From 3-1-20CM-4-69-9 sp963833655 (GTDB taxonomy: Bacteria; Actinomycetota; Thermoleophilia; Gaiellales; Gaiellaceae): DNA of 64,000 nucleotides. A program made the position numbers and the translations under genes. The DNA lies in the NCBI GenBank assembly GCA_963833655.1, contig CAWHYL010000004.1:372001-436000 (forward strand), read 5' to 3'. This document shows positions 1 through 8,203 of this stretch, in pieces (position 1 is the first letter of the stretch; every line of letters starts with the position of its first letter). Under the pieces are notes generated by a model that saw only the letters and a program-made list of their open reading frames with translations, was not told the origin of the DNA and ran no database searches.

Positions 1-1
1 A

Positions 2-139
2 TACGAAAAAGCCGAGGAGTCCCTCAAGCCCTTCAAGAGATGGCAGCTCTCCTGGGTCCCCCGCGAGATGAACAGAGAGGCCGACAAGCTTGTCGATCGA
101 GCCTTCAAGGGCGAGCCAGTAATTCACGCCACCGACTAA
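2..139 (+). CDS. RNase H-like domain protein, C-terminal end (partial)
   Basis: Open from the first complete codon of the window to a TAA at 137-139, giving the last 45 residues of a protein cut by the window edge. The stretch WVPREMNREADKLVDRA is the typical C-terminal signature of RNase HI-type ('reverse transcriptase-like') domains, in which the Asp of the READ motif is the last catalytic carboxylate. The family cleaves the RNA strand of RNA:DNA hybrids. A different RNase H-family gene lies at 33945-34346. The family call rests on this motif alone. Confidence 0.65.
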   Translation, partial: YEKAEESLKPFKRWQLSWVPREMNREADKLVDRAFKGEPVIHATD

Positions 140-260
140 TCACGACGTTGAGCTGGCGGAGCAGATCGGCTGACCGCGTGGTTTGAGCTAATACCCCCTG
201 CGCCGGCGTCCGGGTTCGGCGACGTGGAGTGAGACTGCACGAGGCGGCATCAACTCGGTT

Positions 261-536
261 TCAGAGCCCAAGGGTGCGATCGACGGTTGCTTGGTCGATC
301 CCGTCGACCTCGACGAGCTTCTCGCGCGAGCGTTGACCGCGGACGATCACAACGCGCGACGGGGCGATGGCCAGGCGCTCGGCTAACAGGCGACAGAGCG
401 CGCGGTTTGCCCGCCCCTCGTGGGCCGGTGCCGCCACCCGCACGACAAGCACTCCGTCGAGGACTCCAGTGACCTCGTCGCGGTGGGCGCCCGCGCGCAC
501 TCGGACCGAGATCTTCGACTTGCTCACGCCACGCAT
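261..536 (-). CDS. DUF167 (YggU-like) family protein
   Basis: 91 residues, the usual length for the DUF167/YggU family. Family features are visible: an N-terminal KISVRVRAGA strand, a central VRVAAPAHEGRANRAL segment (the P-A-x-x-G-x-A-N signature), and a C-terminal RGQRSREKLVEVDG segment. The molecular role of the family is not established. The start at 536 is ATG; a GTG three codons in is an alternative. It reads the same way as the acetyltransferase gene upstream of it on this strand, with about 95 bp between them. Confidence 0.85.
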   Translation of the reverse strand: MRGVSKSKISVRVRAGAHRDEVTGVLDGVLVVRVAAPAHEGRANRALCRLLAERLAIAPSRVVIVRGQRSREKLVEVDGIDQATVDRTLGL

Positions 537-632
537 GATCGCGTCAGCCGAGAGGCGCGCAGAGCCGCGGGCGCTCGACCACGCCAGCGTTCGGGGAATT
601 TCCCTCGAGCAGCCCCGTCGCGGAGCCTGGGC

Positions 633-1556
633 TTATTCGCCCAGGAGGAGGGGGCCGCGATAGCCGAGTTGCTCAGGGAGCGGCGTGTAAGCGAAGTTGG
701 CATTTACAGCTCGTGCCGATGCGTTGCGCTCATCGTTTCCGGTGCGTAGCTCACTGAGGCCGTTGTCGAGTGCCCACGTAATTTGTCGTGCTTTAAGCGC
801 CTTCGCGATTCCGCGCCCGCGCCAGGCGCGGCGGACTGCGAGCATCGCGTGGTCGGCGATTCCGGCATCGCGGCTCATCCAGGTGAGCTGTGCATACCCG
901 ACCACTTCGCCGTCCCGGACAGCGATGAACGTGGCCTCGGGGATGTGCTTCGGGCCGGCAAAGGAGCGGGCGGCGAACTCCTCGAGAGAGCCGGCGCTCA
1001 TTGGAACGGCGTAGTAGGGGATGTCCGGCATGGCCTCGCTGGCCGTCTGCCACACCCCTCGGGCCAACTCCGGGCTGTCAGCCAGGGTCGTGATCGCGAT
1101 GTCCTCTGGCAGGTCAGCGGTCGGGCGTGGGCAACCGTCGAGCACCAAGCGCAGCCCGCGGTTTCGTTTCACAACGGTAAAGCCGTGAAGCTCCGCGAAG
1201 GCGACCCCTCCAGCGTCATCCTCGTAGCCCCAAGTCATGAGCTGGGACTTGCTGAGCCAGTGTGCGTGCTCTGAAACCCGCCTGTAGATGGCTGTCCCAA
1301 CGCCTTGGCCTCTGGCGCGGGGAAGGACGCACGCGACTGCGAACGCGGCCGTGTCCTCCTCCATGCCGGGGTTGAGTGAGCACGACCCGACACCGACCGG
1401 CTCACCGTCGAGGAGCGCTAGCCAGTCGTGAAACTTCGGTGTCGTCGCACGGGAGTGCTCGATCGCCTCGGGCTCGCTCACGATCCACCGCCAGACCGTC
1501 GTCCTGATCCGGGCTGCGGCAGAGGTATCGACCGTCCCCGCGACGAGCTCGATCAT
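633..1556 (-). CDS. Tandem GNAT-family N-acetyltransferase
   Basis: 307 residues from the ATG at 1556; the open frame runs further upstream, but the preceding 76 codons look non-coding. Two GNAT folds lie in tandem. The first (about residues 1-140) has the acetyl-CoA pyrophosphate-binding motif in PRARGQGVGTAIY; the second (about 150-307) has it in RRAWRGRGIAKALK followed by an LRTGNDERNASA motif. Members acetylate small molecules or amines; no substrate can be inferred here. It is a single gene in an accessory region just left of the first dispersed repeat. Confidence 0.9.
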   Translation of the reverse strand: MIELVAGTVDTSAAARIRTTVWRWIVSEPEAIEHSRATTPKFHDWLALLDGEPVGVGSCSLNPGMEEDTAAFAVACVLPRARGQGVGTAIYRRVSEHAHWLSKSQLMTWGYEDDAGGVAFAELHGFTVVKRNRGLRLVLDGCPRPTADLPEDIAITTLADSPELARGVWQTASEAMPDIPYYAVPMSAGSLEEFAARSFAGPKHIPEATFIAVRDGEVVGYAQLTWMSRDAGIADHAMLAVRRAWRGRGIAKALKARQITWALDNGLSELRTGNDERNASARAVNANFAYTPLPEQLGYRGPLLLGE

Positions 1557-1983
1557 CGCGCAAACGTAGTGCGCTTCCGTACAAGGGGTCAAGGCGCCAG
1601 AGAAGAGATTGCCCCGGCGCGGGCCAGCGTTGCGGAATGACCCCTGAGGAAGTGAACCCGGAACGGGCCCACGGTCTGAGCTCAGATGGGACCCAACCAG
1701 TGCGGGGTGGTCCCCCGTGTAGGGGTCGAAGTCGATCTCGCGAGCAACGAGATCGAAGCCGGGTTTGACTCCAGCTGCTTTCACCTCCCCGGCAGCGAAC
1801 GGCTAGTTGTCGCCAGGGAGGAACGGTCGTTCCGATAGGTCGCTGAACTTGCCGCAGTCCGGGACACTTCTTGTACTAGCCGCCGGCCACGGTTGGAGTC
1901 ACACGTGCCTCAGGCTCACGGTGGGCTGCCACCTCCTACCGGGGAGGGGTCACACATCGCAGTCACTCCATTCGCGTGCGATC
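1557..1983. other. Intergenic region carrying the 5' module of repeat R1
   Basis: No convincing gene. GATGGGACCC at 1685-1694 followed by a GC-rich inverted stretch matches the 5' module seen ahead of repeats R6, R7 and R8 (17291, 20042, 23840). Here it lies about 300 bp upstream of the R1 iteron, farther than in the other copies. Confidence 0.5.
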
Positions 1984-2043
1984 GACTCTCGCGCACCCGC
2001 GTCGGTACACGCCTCGAGGGCGGAAACGGTTACCGGCACCGTC
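1984..2043 (+). repeat. Dispersed att-like element R1 (iteron + inverted core)
   Basis: One good iteron GACTCTCGCGC at 1984-1994 (a second 11-bp position is degenerate), then a core at 2024-2043: left arm AAACGGT, 7-nt spacer TACCGGC, right arm ACCGTC. The iteron-to-core gap is 29 bp, as in the other copies. It lies between the acetyltransferase and methyltransferase genes. Confidence 0.8.
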
Positions 2044-2330
2044 TGCCGCCCGGCGCTTTGAAGCGCACGTGAGGATGGAGAAGTGTGATGCGTATGTCTG
2101 CGCGCCTCGGTGAAGCTCGTCGCGAGTGCGCGGGAGCGCTGAACGGCTGCGGCCCCTGAGCGATGACCATCACGTGTGTCGCGCGCTTCTTTGTGAGATG
2201 GGTTCGTACAGAGACAGGCCCGCTAGTGCAGGGTCCCACCTGGTTCGCGAACTGCGTCACAGCATCGGTGTCGGCAAACGTTGTGCAGCCGATCCCCGGG
2301 AGCTTCGAACGGACTTTCCGCGTCAGCCGG

Positions 2331-2398
2331 AACTCTCGCGCGACTCTCGCAGTCATCTGGATCGAGTGATTGCTTGCGTGAACGGTTCGGGCACCATC
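2331..2398 (+). repeat. Dispersed att-like element R2
   Basis: Two adjacent 11-bp iterons, AACTCTCGCGC (2331-2341) and GACTCTCGCAG (2342-2352), then a degenerate core AACGGT (2381-2386), spacer TCGGGC (6 nt), ACCATC (2393-2398). This is the least well preserved core of the family, only about 340 bp from R1, so the R1-R2 segment holds no gene. Confidence 0.75.
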
Positions 2399-2440
2399 TT
2401 GTGACACCGCACTGGTGCAAGACAGCGCCGGATAGTTCGA

Positions 2441-3079
2441 TTAGTTCCGAACGAGGGCGACGGCGAGCCAGATCCGCCCGGACCGGTGGGCCACCGGCAC
2501 GAGACCCTGGCGCTTGGCGACCTCGATCATCGCCTCTGGCGGGTGTACATAACTGCGGAACTTCCTTCTCGTAATCCGCATCCAGAAGTTCGCGCTCCCG
2601 TTGAGGATTCTGGACACGAGGTTGCGAGGGGGGAAACTGAAGACGAGCAGACGCCGTGCGTGCCTCGCGGCCTCACCGATCAGACGCTCGTAATCCGGGT
2701 AGCAGCAGACAACGCGGTGCATCACGACAACATCGACATCATCGAACCGTTCGTCTTCGGCGAAGTCTCCGATCTTCCGGTCGATCCGATCCGCGAGCCC
2801 GGCCTCGCCGGCGAGCTCAGCCGCGGCGGCCTCGTATCCGGGCGAGAACTCGACGTTGACCGTGCGGGATGCGCCGGCCTTGAGCAGCTCGAGCTGAATC
2901 GCACCGACACCCCCTCCGACCTCGAGCACATCCACACCCAGGAAGCCCCGCTCAAGCACGGTATCCACGACCCAGCGCGCAGGCGAGCGCAGCCCACTGC
3001 GTCGATACTTCTTCGCGTCCCGCCGCGCGACCTTCTCGCCGAAGATCTCTTCGTATCCGGAGGGTCTGCAACAGTTCAC
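2441..3079 (-). CDS. Class I SAM-dependent methyltransferase
   Basis: 212 residues with a GTG start at 3079. Motif I of the Rossmann-like SAM-binding fold is VLEVGGGVGAIQLELL (about residues 51-66), followed by an acidic motif II region (VNVEFSPGY) and a motif IV region (DDVDVVVMHRVVCCYPDY). The N-terminus is Cys-rich (MNCCRPSGYEEIF), as in a subfamily of actinobacterial methyltransferases of unknown substrate. The C-terminal half (FSFPPRNLVSRILNGSANFWMRI) suggests a hydrophobic substrate or membrane association, but this is only a hint. Confidence 0.85.
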   Translation of the reverse strand: MNCCRPSGYEEIFGEKVARRDAKKYRRSGLRSPARWVVDTVLERGFLGVDVLEVGGGVGAIQLELLKAGASRTVNVEFSPGYEAAAAELAGEAGLADRIDRKIGDFAEDERFDDVDVVVMHRVVCCYPDYERLIGEAARHARRLLVFSFPPRNLVSRILNGSANFWMRITRRKFRSYVHPPEAMIEVAKRQGLVPVAHRSGRIWLAVALVRN

Positions 3080-3144
3080 CCACCGAGTCTAGAACTCGCC
3101 TTGCAATGTAGTGCGTGCGAAGGTTGGCGGCTGGCGGTGTCCGA

Positions 3145-3166
3145 GGTTCGTAGCGAGACGGGACCC
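3145..3166 (+). repeat. 22-bp direct repeat, left copy, flanking the P1 peptidase gene
   Basis: Begins GGTTCGTAGCGA and ends CGGGACCC; it matches the copy at 4298-4319 at about 20 of 22 positions. The GGGACC part is shared with the 5' module of the R-family repeats, so this looks like a partial element without iterons or core. Confidence 0.6.
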
Positions 3167-3290
3167 GCTCGCGGAGGGGTACCGCCCCCGGACTCAGCTG
3201 GCTCGAGGGTGGAGAGTGCGGGATGGAGTACGCGATTGACTGGGCATCGGAGTCGACGGCATTCCACACGACTTGCGAAGCTCCAATGAC

Positions 3291-4247
3291 TTACGACAGG
3301 GCCGAGAGGACTGCGTCCCAGGCGAGTTCCGACGCGACGACTCCGAGGCCGATGCTTTCGAGGGCGGGGGAGTCGGTCTCGTTTGTCGAGACTGCGTAGA
3401 GCACGTCGCCGTCGGAGAGCGCGTGGAAAGGCTGGATCGCGCGCGCCATCGAGGCGTGCACCTGGCGGCCGAGCGTGCGCAGCAGCCGCGCGTCCAGTGT
3501 CTGGTTTGTGACCACGACGGTCAGCGTCGTGTTTCCTGGGGGCGGGTGCACGGGGAGTCCGGCCGCGATGCGCTCCTCGACGCTTGGCACCAGCGGCCGC
3601 CGCAGACCGGTCGACGCGTCGAGGTGGCCACGCACGACGGCGCCGTCGCGGTCGACGATCGCGCCGACGGCGTTCACGACCGTGAAGACCGCGATTCGCG
3701 TCTCGCCGATCCGGCGGAAGGCGGCGCCCTGTCCGGCCGGCTCGCGCTCGTCGAGGGCGAACGTCTTGCCGACGGTCGCCGAGCGCCCCGCCCCGCGCCG
3801 TCCGAGTGGGAAAGCGTCCGGCCGCGCCGCGCGCAGTGCGGCCCGTCCCAGCTCTTTGTCCGGGTAGACGCCGTTGTCGCGTGGTCCGTAGTCGAAGATG
3901 ATTGCGCCGGCGACGAGAGGGATGTCCAGCCAGCCGGTGCGATACTCGCGCCGGGCAAAGAGCTCGGCCATGACGCCGCTCACCGCCTCAAGGCCGTAGA
4001 GGGAGCCGCCCGCGAGGCAGATCGCGTTCACCCACTCGTAACCGCCGCCGAACGTGCCCGGCGAGCCGCCGCGAACGTCGGTCTGCAGCGATGCGCGCTC
4101 GGTGAATTGGAAGACGGTGCAGCCGGTCGGTCCCTCGTCGTACTCGGCGCAGCCGATCTCGAGCCCCGGGAAGTCGAGGTCGAGCACGAGCCCGTCGAAG
4201 CTCGTCCGCGGCAGCAGGTCCAGTGTGTCATTCGAGGCCCGCGTCAC
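3291..4247 (-). CDS. P1 family (DmpA-like) peptidase
   Basis: 318 residues from a GTG at 4247. Upstream codons in the same frame are repeat-derived and unlikely to be translated. The family (MEROPS S58; N-terminal nucleophile aminopeptidases related to DmpA and the bacterial 6-aminohexanoate endohydrolase) is indicated by DLDFPGLEIGCAEYDEGPTGCTVF near the N-terminus, the Gly-rich WVNAICLAGGSLYGLEAVSGV, and the TVVNAVGAIVDRDG and NTTLTVVVTNQ segments, where self-cleavage before a Ser/Thr normally occurs. The predicted role is autoprocessing hydrolysis of N-terminal amino acids or amides. The gene is a single unit between partial direct repeats. Confidence 0.9.
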   Translation of the reverse strand: MTRASNDTLDLLPRTSFDGLVLDLDFPGLEIGCAEYDEGPTGCTVFQFTERASLQTDVRGGSPGTFGGGYEWVNAICLAGGSLYGLEAVSGVMAELFARREYRTGWLDIPLVAGAIIFDYGPRDNGVYPDKELGRAALRAARPDAFPLGRRGAGRSATVGKTFALDEREPAGQGAAFRRIGETRIAVFTVVNAVGAIVDRDGAVVRGHLDASTGLRRPLVPSVEERIAAGLPVHPPPGNTTLTVVVTNQTLDARLLRTLGRQVHASMARAIQPFHALSDGDVLYAVSTNETDSPALESIGLGVVASELAWDAVLSALS

Positions 4248-4548
4248 GTGAGCGAGCCTACTGCGTGGGATTCGCGAGCCCAGCGGACGCCACCACAGGT
4301 TCGTAGCGACATGGGACCGTTCACGCCCGGGGAGCACCCTCACATCACGCAGCTTCGACGTTCGGTCGAGAGAGCGTTTCCCAGCAGTTCTGAGTCGTGT
4401 CCGGGAAGCCGGCGCGCTCCCACCAGAGATCGACGGTAGCGTCACAAGCCGTCTCGTACAAGGTCCAGAGACGCGCAACCTGCGGGTTGCTCTTCGTCGC
4501 GGCGTCTGACCGGCCCACGGCCGGCGCGTCCCGGGACACCAGGAGTTG
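4248..4548. other. Intergenic region with the right copy of the 22-bp repeat
   Basis: Apart from the direct-repeat copy at 4298-4319, nothing codes convincingly here. The open frame across the region on the minus strand is an extension of the peptidase frame without family similarity. Confidence 0.5.
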
Positions 4549-4774
4549 AGTCCCGTGGCCTTTGATCTCGGAGAGGGGTGCAGGTACCACCCCGCCGGGA
4601 GGGTTATCAAGCTCAGGGTCGAGGACGCGGTTCCGGTCGGCATCGACCTATCCGCCACCGCACTAGCCGGGCCTCGTCTGCAAGCCCACGAGTGCGGCGC
4701 CGACTCTCGCGCGAAACTCGCGGACCGGCACGAGCAAAGGGCTCAGAGATCGGAAACGGTTAGCAGCACCGTTG
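4549..4774 (+). repeat. Dispersed att-like element R3 (long form)
   Basis: A 226-bp unit starting AGTCCCGTGGCC and related over its whole length to R4. Iterons are GACTCTCGCGC (4702-4712) and a degenerate GAAACTCGCGG (4713-4723), then a 30-bp gap ending GCTCAGAGATCGG, then core AAACGGT (4754-4760), spacer TAGCAGC, ACCGTTG (4768-4774). A truncated gene begins directly after the core. Confidence 0.85.
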
Positions 4775-4798
4775 CATGGCCGGCCGCGAGGGCGCATG

Positions 4799-5065
4799 GC
4801 GAAGAGAAAACGATCTGCGTGGCACGTACCCGGCCACGACATCTACCAGGAACGTGTTGGCGACTACGTCTACGCGGCGGCGACCGCGACGTACGGGCTC
4901 GGCGTCTGGACCGACGCGCAGAACGCAACCGTGTGCGGACCGGTTCAGAGCTACCGGGCGGCCTCGCTCGCAGCAGGGACGCTCGCTCTGCCGGCGCCAT
5001 GGCCGCTCGCCGACTGCCCTGGAACGTTCGGCAATACCGACATCTGGTCGGCGACGACCGGTTAA
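4799..5065 (+). pseudogene. C-terminal fragment of a secreted repeat protein
   Basis: Reads DIYQERVGDYVYAAATATYG, then LGVWTDAQNATVCG and further residues to a stop at 5065. This resembles the C-terminal blade of exported sialidase/BNR-type proteins ('GDY...VWTD'). No signal peptide or repeat core is present, so only the tail of the gene remains. The fragment starts immediately downstream of the R3 core, as if recombination there had removed the 5' part. A chance ATG at 4799 opens the frame; translation is doubtful. Confidence 0.5.
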
Positions 5066-5078
5066 TCGCAGTACGCAT

Positions 5079-5112
5079 CCGGAGGGGCGGGCGTGTCTCG
5101 TCGCCCCTCCGG
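5079..5112 (+). terminator. Terminator-like hairpin
   Basis: Perfect 11-bp inverted repeat CCGGAGGGGCG (5079-5089) / CGCCCCTCCGG (5102-5112) with a 12-nt loop, 13 bp after the stop of the gene fragment. There is no T-run, as is common in high-GC actinobacteria. Confidence 0.6.
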
Positions 5113-5775
5113 ACCGATCATTACGGCGGCGCTAAAACTCGGCATCGTCTCGGGCGGCGGAACGATCTTGAGCGGTGTCGCCGGAGGAACTGCGGCACAC
5201 CTCCGTTGTACTCGAATAGTGTTCTCCGCGGCTTCCCGCCGGCTTCCGTTGTCACGCGGTGGCTAGGTGCGGCCTCCGACTCTTCCCGAGTCACCCGAGT
5301 TCAGGAAGACCGAAGGTCGGTGGTCGTGGGTTGTACGAGCGAGGAGGGAGGTGCGAAGAACGAGCGAGCCCATATCCCCGATGGCGCCTGGCCGAAAGCC
5401 ACCCACCCTTTGTCAGTGTCCGTGTCGAGCGGTGGCGCGGTCTGTCGCAGCGCGGGTCCGTGGCCCGAGCCCCTTCGGTGAGGAGGCGGGTGCACGGCGA
5501 TCCGGGTTCGTGGTGCCCGACGCGGGGGAGGCTCATACCGGGAGGCAGGGGGTGCAGATCTCGTTGAGTCGCATCTCGGCGCGTCGACGTCGACCTGGGC
5601 TGAGCCAGGTCGGGCTCGGTGATGGCAGTAACGGGGAGCGGAATAGATGGTGTTGGCGGCGAGCGCGCGCTGCGCCGTTTATGTGGGGTGGCTAGAGCGA
5701 CGGGTCGATAACCGCTCGCGTCTCAGCAAGCTCTCGAGCGCGCAAGGTTCGTTCCGAAGAGGCTAGTTTCTGAAG
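5113..5775. other. Long region without a recognised gene
   Basis: About 660 bp. A + frame at 5267-5695 stays open but has no recognisable domain, no ribosome binding site and a biased Arg/Pro/Gly composition typical of chance ORFs in GC-rich DNA. No tmRNA, RNase P or 6S RNA signature was found on reading it. Confidence 0.4.
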
Positions 5776-6333
5776 ATGCGTCGTCTCCTGCTGGGCGTGG
5801 CCCTCATTGTCGGGAGCAGGCGCGCCTACCGCTTCTACGCGAGCGGCGCCGTCACGATTGACAGCGGTGTGGGCAGGCGCGTTCGCGAACTCGGACCCGT
5901 GACCTGGGAGATCGCGGCCGACCGCACGACCGTCTTCGAGGTGATCGCGAGCCCGTACCTCGGCAAGACACCGCGTTCGATGAAGGATCACCTCGACGTC
6001 TGGGAACGCAGTACGGACATGGTCCTCGCCGCGCACTACACACGGGTTAAGTGCGGCGTCACGAGCACGGTCGAGACCGTTCACTTCGAGCGTCCCGATC
6101 GCATCAACTTCCGTCTCGTTCGGGGACCTGTTCCTCACGTCCGCGAGGCTTTCGTCCTGGAGCCGGCCGAGAACGGCTCGACCCTGACCTGGGAGGGCGA
6201 GCTAGGGACCGACTACGGGGCACTCGGCGCGCTCTGGGGCAACGTCGTAGCCCGGTCCTGGGAGAAGGCCGTGCGCTCGTCCATCACGGCAGTCGTCCTC
6301 GAGGCCGAGCGCCGGGCCAGCGCCGACGCTTAA
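5776..6333 (+). CDS. SRPBCC-fold (START/polyketide cyclase-like) protein
   Basis: 185 residues with an ATG start and a hydrophobic N-terminus (LLLGVALIVGSRRAYRFY) that could be a membrane anchor. The SRPBCC helix-grip fold is suggested by the order WEIAADRTTVFEVIASPYL, ETVHFERPDRINFRLVRGPVPHVREAF, GSTLTWEGELGTDYG and a long C-terminal helix (VVARSWEKAVRSSI). Such proteins bind hydrophobic ligands. It is a single gene between R3 and R4; the next gene is convergent. Confidence 0.75.
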   Translation: MRRLLLGVALIVGSRRAYRFYASGAVTIDSGVGRRVRELGPVTWEIAADRTTVFEVIASPYLGKTPRSMKDHLDVWERSTDMVLAAHYTRVKCGVTSTVETVHFERPDRINFRLVRGPVPHVREAFVLEPAENGSTLTWEGELGTDYGALGALWGNVVARSWEKAVRSSITAVVLEAERRASADA

Positions 6334-6410
6334 AGACCGGCTCCGCCCATTCGCTCCCTTCCCTTGCGGTTCGGCGGTTAGCTCGGCGGTTAGCCCAAGG
6401 TTCCGGTGAG

Positions 6411-6830
6411 CTATGTGGCGCGTCGGCCGAGGATGCTGGTCAGTCGACGGCGTTCGTCGCCGAGTTCGAGGAGTGCTGCGGCCAACCGTCGCCGGCCGGT
6501 CGGCGTCAGCGAGATTGAGATGCCGCGTCTTCGTTCGCGGTCGAGGTCGCGGCGGACAAGCCCATGCTTTTCCGCGCGTTGCACCAGTTCGGTCACGGTG
6601 CTCTTGCCAAGCTGCAGTCGCTCCTCGAGCTCTGTGAGACCGGCCTTCTCGTCTGAGTTGCCGCTCGTCTTGAGCATCAGCAAGAGCTGGTAGCTCCGAG
6701 GCGTGAGGCCGTGCGCGGCGGTCACTTCCTCCGTCCGTCGCTGAAACAGCCGCAGCGCCTCGCGCAGCTCGGCTGCTCGAGCGTACTCCTTCATCGTCGG
6801 CGCTTCAGGTTTCTTGGTTGCTCTTGGCAC
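6411..6830 (-). CDS. MarR-family transcriptional regulator
   Basis: 139 residues with a GTG start at 6830 (an ATG at 6794 is an alternative). The winged helix-turn-helix is seen as LTPRSYQLLLMLKTS, the LTELEERLQLGKSTVTELVQRAEKHGLV recognition region and the RDLDRERRRGISISLTPTGRRRL wing. It is transcribed divergently from the secreted Ig-like protein at 6985; palindromes in the 154-bp gap are candidate operators. A second MarR gene at 14539 shares the same length and architecture and also faces away from a secreted-protein gene. Confidence 0.9.
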   Translation of the reverse strand: MPRATKKPEAPTMKEYARAAELREALRLFQRRTEEVTAAHGLTPRSYQLLLMLKTSGNSDEKAGLTELEERLQLGKSTVTELVQRAEKHGLVRRDLDRERRRGISISLTPTGRRRLAAALLELGDERRRLTSILGRRAT

Positions 6831-6940
6831 TGGTCTCTTAGGCAGGAGCGTAGTACGGCGAGCGTCGGCCTACGAACTCCTGTAGCTAGGACAGGTTGTA
6901 AGAACACTATTAGGGCGAGACTCTAACTCGAACTTCGGGG

Positions 6941-6956
6941 TACGACCTACGTCGTA
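6941..6956. promoter_or_regulatory. Palindrome, candidate MarR operator
   Basis: TACGAC-CTAC-GTCGTA, a perfect 6-bp inverted repeat with a 4-nt spacer, 29 bp ahead of the ATG at 6985 in the gap between the divergent MarR gene and its neighbour. MarR dimers usually bind 16-20 bp palindromes in such gaps. Operator function is inferred. Confidence 0.4.
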
Positions 6957-6984
6957 ATCCGAAGACAGCGAGAGGGGAGTCACG

Positions 6985-8085
6985 ATGGAACCTAGAGGCA
7001 GGCAGGCTGGTCGGATTGGTAATGCGGGACTGCTTCTGCTGGCGGCGATCGGGATTGCGGTGATGATCCCGGCGGCGGTCTCTGCCAGCGCGCAGGCGGC
7101 GCCCAAACCAACGGGACAGCCGACCATTTCAGGGACGCCGGTTGTCGGCAACACGCTGACCGCGTCGAACGGTTCATTCAGCGGGACCGGGCCGTTCAAC
7201 TACACCTATCGGTGGCTTCGTTGCCCGGCCAGCGGCAGCGGCGGCAACGGCGAAGGCTGTACAGCGATCTCCGGTGCGACGTTTAGGCGCTACATAGTTC
7301 GCACCGCGGACGTCGGCCACCGTTTGCGCGTCCGCGTGACCGCCGCCAACTCGGAGGGCACGGCAACCGAAACGTCTAACGCCACCGCGATCGTGCGAGC
7401 GGCGCCGGCACGACCGGCCAACACCGCGCCGCCCACGATCAGCGGCACGCCACAGGTCGGCCAGACGCTCACCGCCAACAACGGAACCTGGACCGGCCAA
7501 CAGCCGATCACGTTCACCTACCAGTGGCGGCGCTGTGACACGAGCGGCGCCAGTTGCTCCGACATCGGGGGCGCAACGTTGAAGAGCTACACGCTGACGA
7601 CCGTCGACCAGGGGAACACGCTTCGCGTTCGAGTAACCGCACGCAACCGCGCCGGTACCGCCTCGGCGACCTCGGCGCCGACTGGCGTCGTCGCCAAGGC
7701 AGAGGCACCCGGCGGCGCGACAGTGTCGATCAGCGAGGTGTCGCTGCCGAACCGCCTGCTGATCGACCGCGTCCAATTCCAGCCGCAGCCGTTGCACTCA
7801 CGGCGAACATTCACAGCGCGCTTCCACGTCTCCGACAGCCGCAACCACTCCGTCCAGGGAGCACTCGTCTTCGTCGTCGCGCTCCCGTTCGGCACCACGA
7901 CCACACCCCCGGAGGCCGCGACCGGCCCGGACGGATGGGTCACCTTCAGGATGACCCCGACACGTCGAGTCAAGTTCGGAGCACGCGCGACCGGCATCCA
8001 AATGTTCGTCCGCGCACGCAAGGCCGGCGAGCAACTCATCGGCGGCGTCTCCACGCGACGGCTCGTCAATCTCAGCACTCGATAA
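6985..8085 (+). CDS. Secreted protein with two Ig-like 'PTISGTP' domains
   Basis: 366 residues. A ribosome binding site (GAGAGGGGAG) precedes the ATG. A signal peptide or anchor occupies about residues 14-38 (GLLLLAAIGIAVMIPAAVSASAQA). Two Ig-like domains follow, each opening with PTISGTPxVGxTLTA and containing YxWxRC and a closing LRVRVTAxNxxGTA strand (about 45-135 and 147-232). The C-terminal 130 residues form a separate beta-rich region (VSLPNRLLIDRVQF, GPDGWVTFRMTP). Such tandem modules are common in cell-surface proteins of Thermoleophilia. A strong terminator follows. Confidence 0.85.
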   Translation: MEPRGRQAGRIGNAGLLLLAAIGIAVMIPAAVSASAQAAPKPTGQPTISGTPVVGNTLTASNGSFSGTGPFNYTYRWLRCPASGSGGNGEGCTAISGATFRRYIVRTADVGHRLRVRVTAANSEGTATETSNATAIVRAAPARPANTAPPTISGTPQVGQTLTANNGTWTGQQPITFTYQWRRCDTSGASCSDIGGATLKSYTLTTVDQGNTLRVRVTARNRAGTASATSAPTGVVAKAEAPGGATVSISEVSLPNRLLIDRVQFQPQPLHSRRTFTARFHVSDSRNHSVQGALVFVVALPFGTTTTPPEAATGPDGWVTFRMTPTRRVKFGARATGIQMFVRARKAGEQLIGGVSTRRLVNLSTR

Positions 8086-8099
8086 AACGCCGAGCCGAA

Positions 8100-8141
8100 C
8101 TGGACCCGCCTCCTTCGTGGAACCCCTGGAGGCGGGTCCAG
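8100..8141 (+). terminator. Strong intrinsic terminator hairpin
   Basis: 14-bp perfect inverted repeat CTGGACCCGCCTCC (8100-8113, last C approximate) / GGAGGCGGGTCCAG (8128-8141), 15 bp after the stop of the secreted-protein gene. Confidence 0.75.
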
Positions 8142-8203
8142 CACGGGGCCTCTTACGATGCGCTCCTCTCGGCAAACCGGTCGCAACGGGGCCCCCGGAG
8201 TGA

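Noticed and set aside
2024..2043. Core palindromes considered as intrinsic terminators
   Set aside because: Arms are only 6-7 bp, there is no T-run, all copies have the same orientation regardless of neighbouring genes, and the upstream iterons are unexplained by termination.
5267..5695. 142-residue + frame in the 5.1-5.8 kb gap
   Set aside because: No ribosome binding site, no domain and biased composition; coding cannot be supported.
5200..5700. Possible RNase P RNA or tmRNA in the 5.1-5.8 kb gap
   Set aside because: The conserved RNase P core sequences and a tmRNA tag frame with tRNA-like ends were looked for and not seen.
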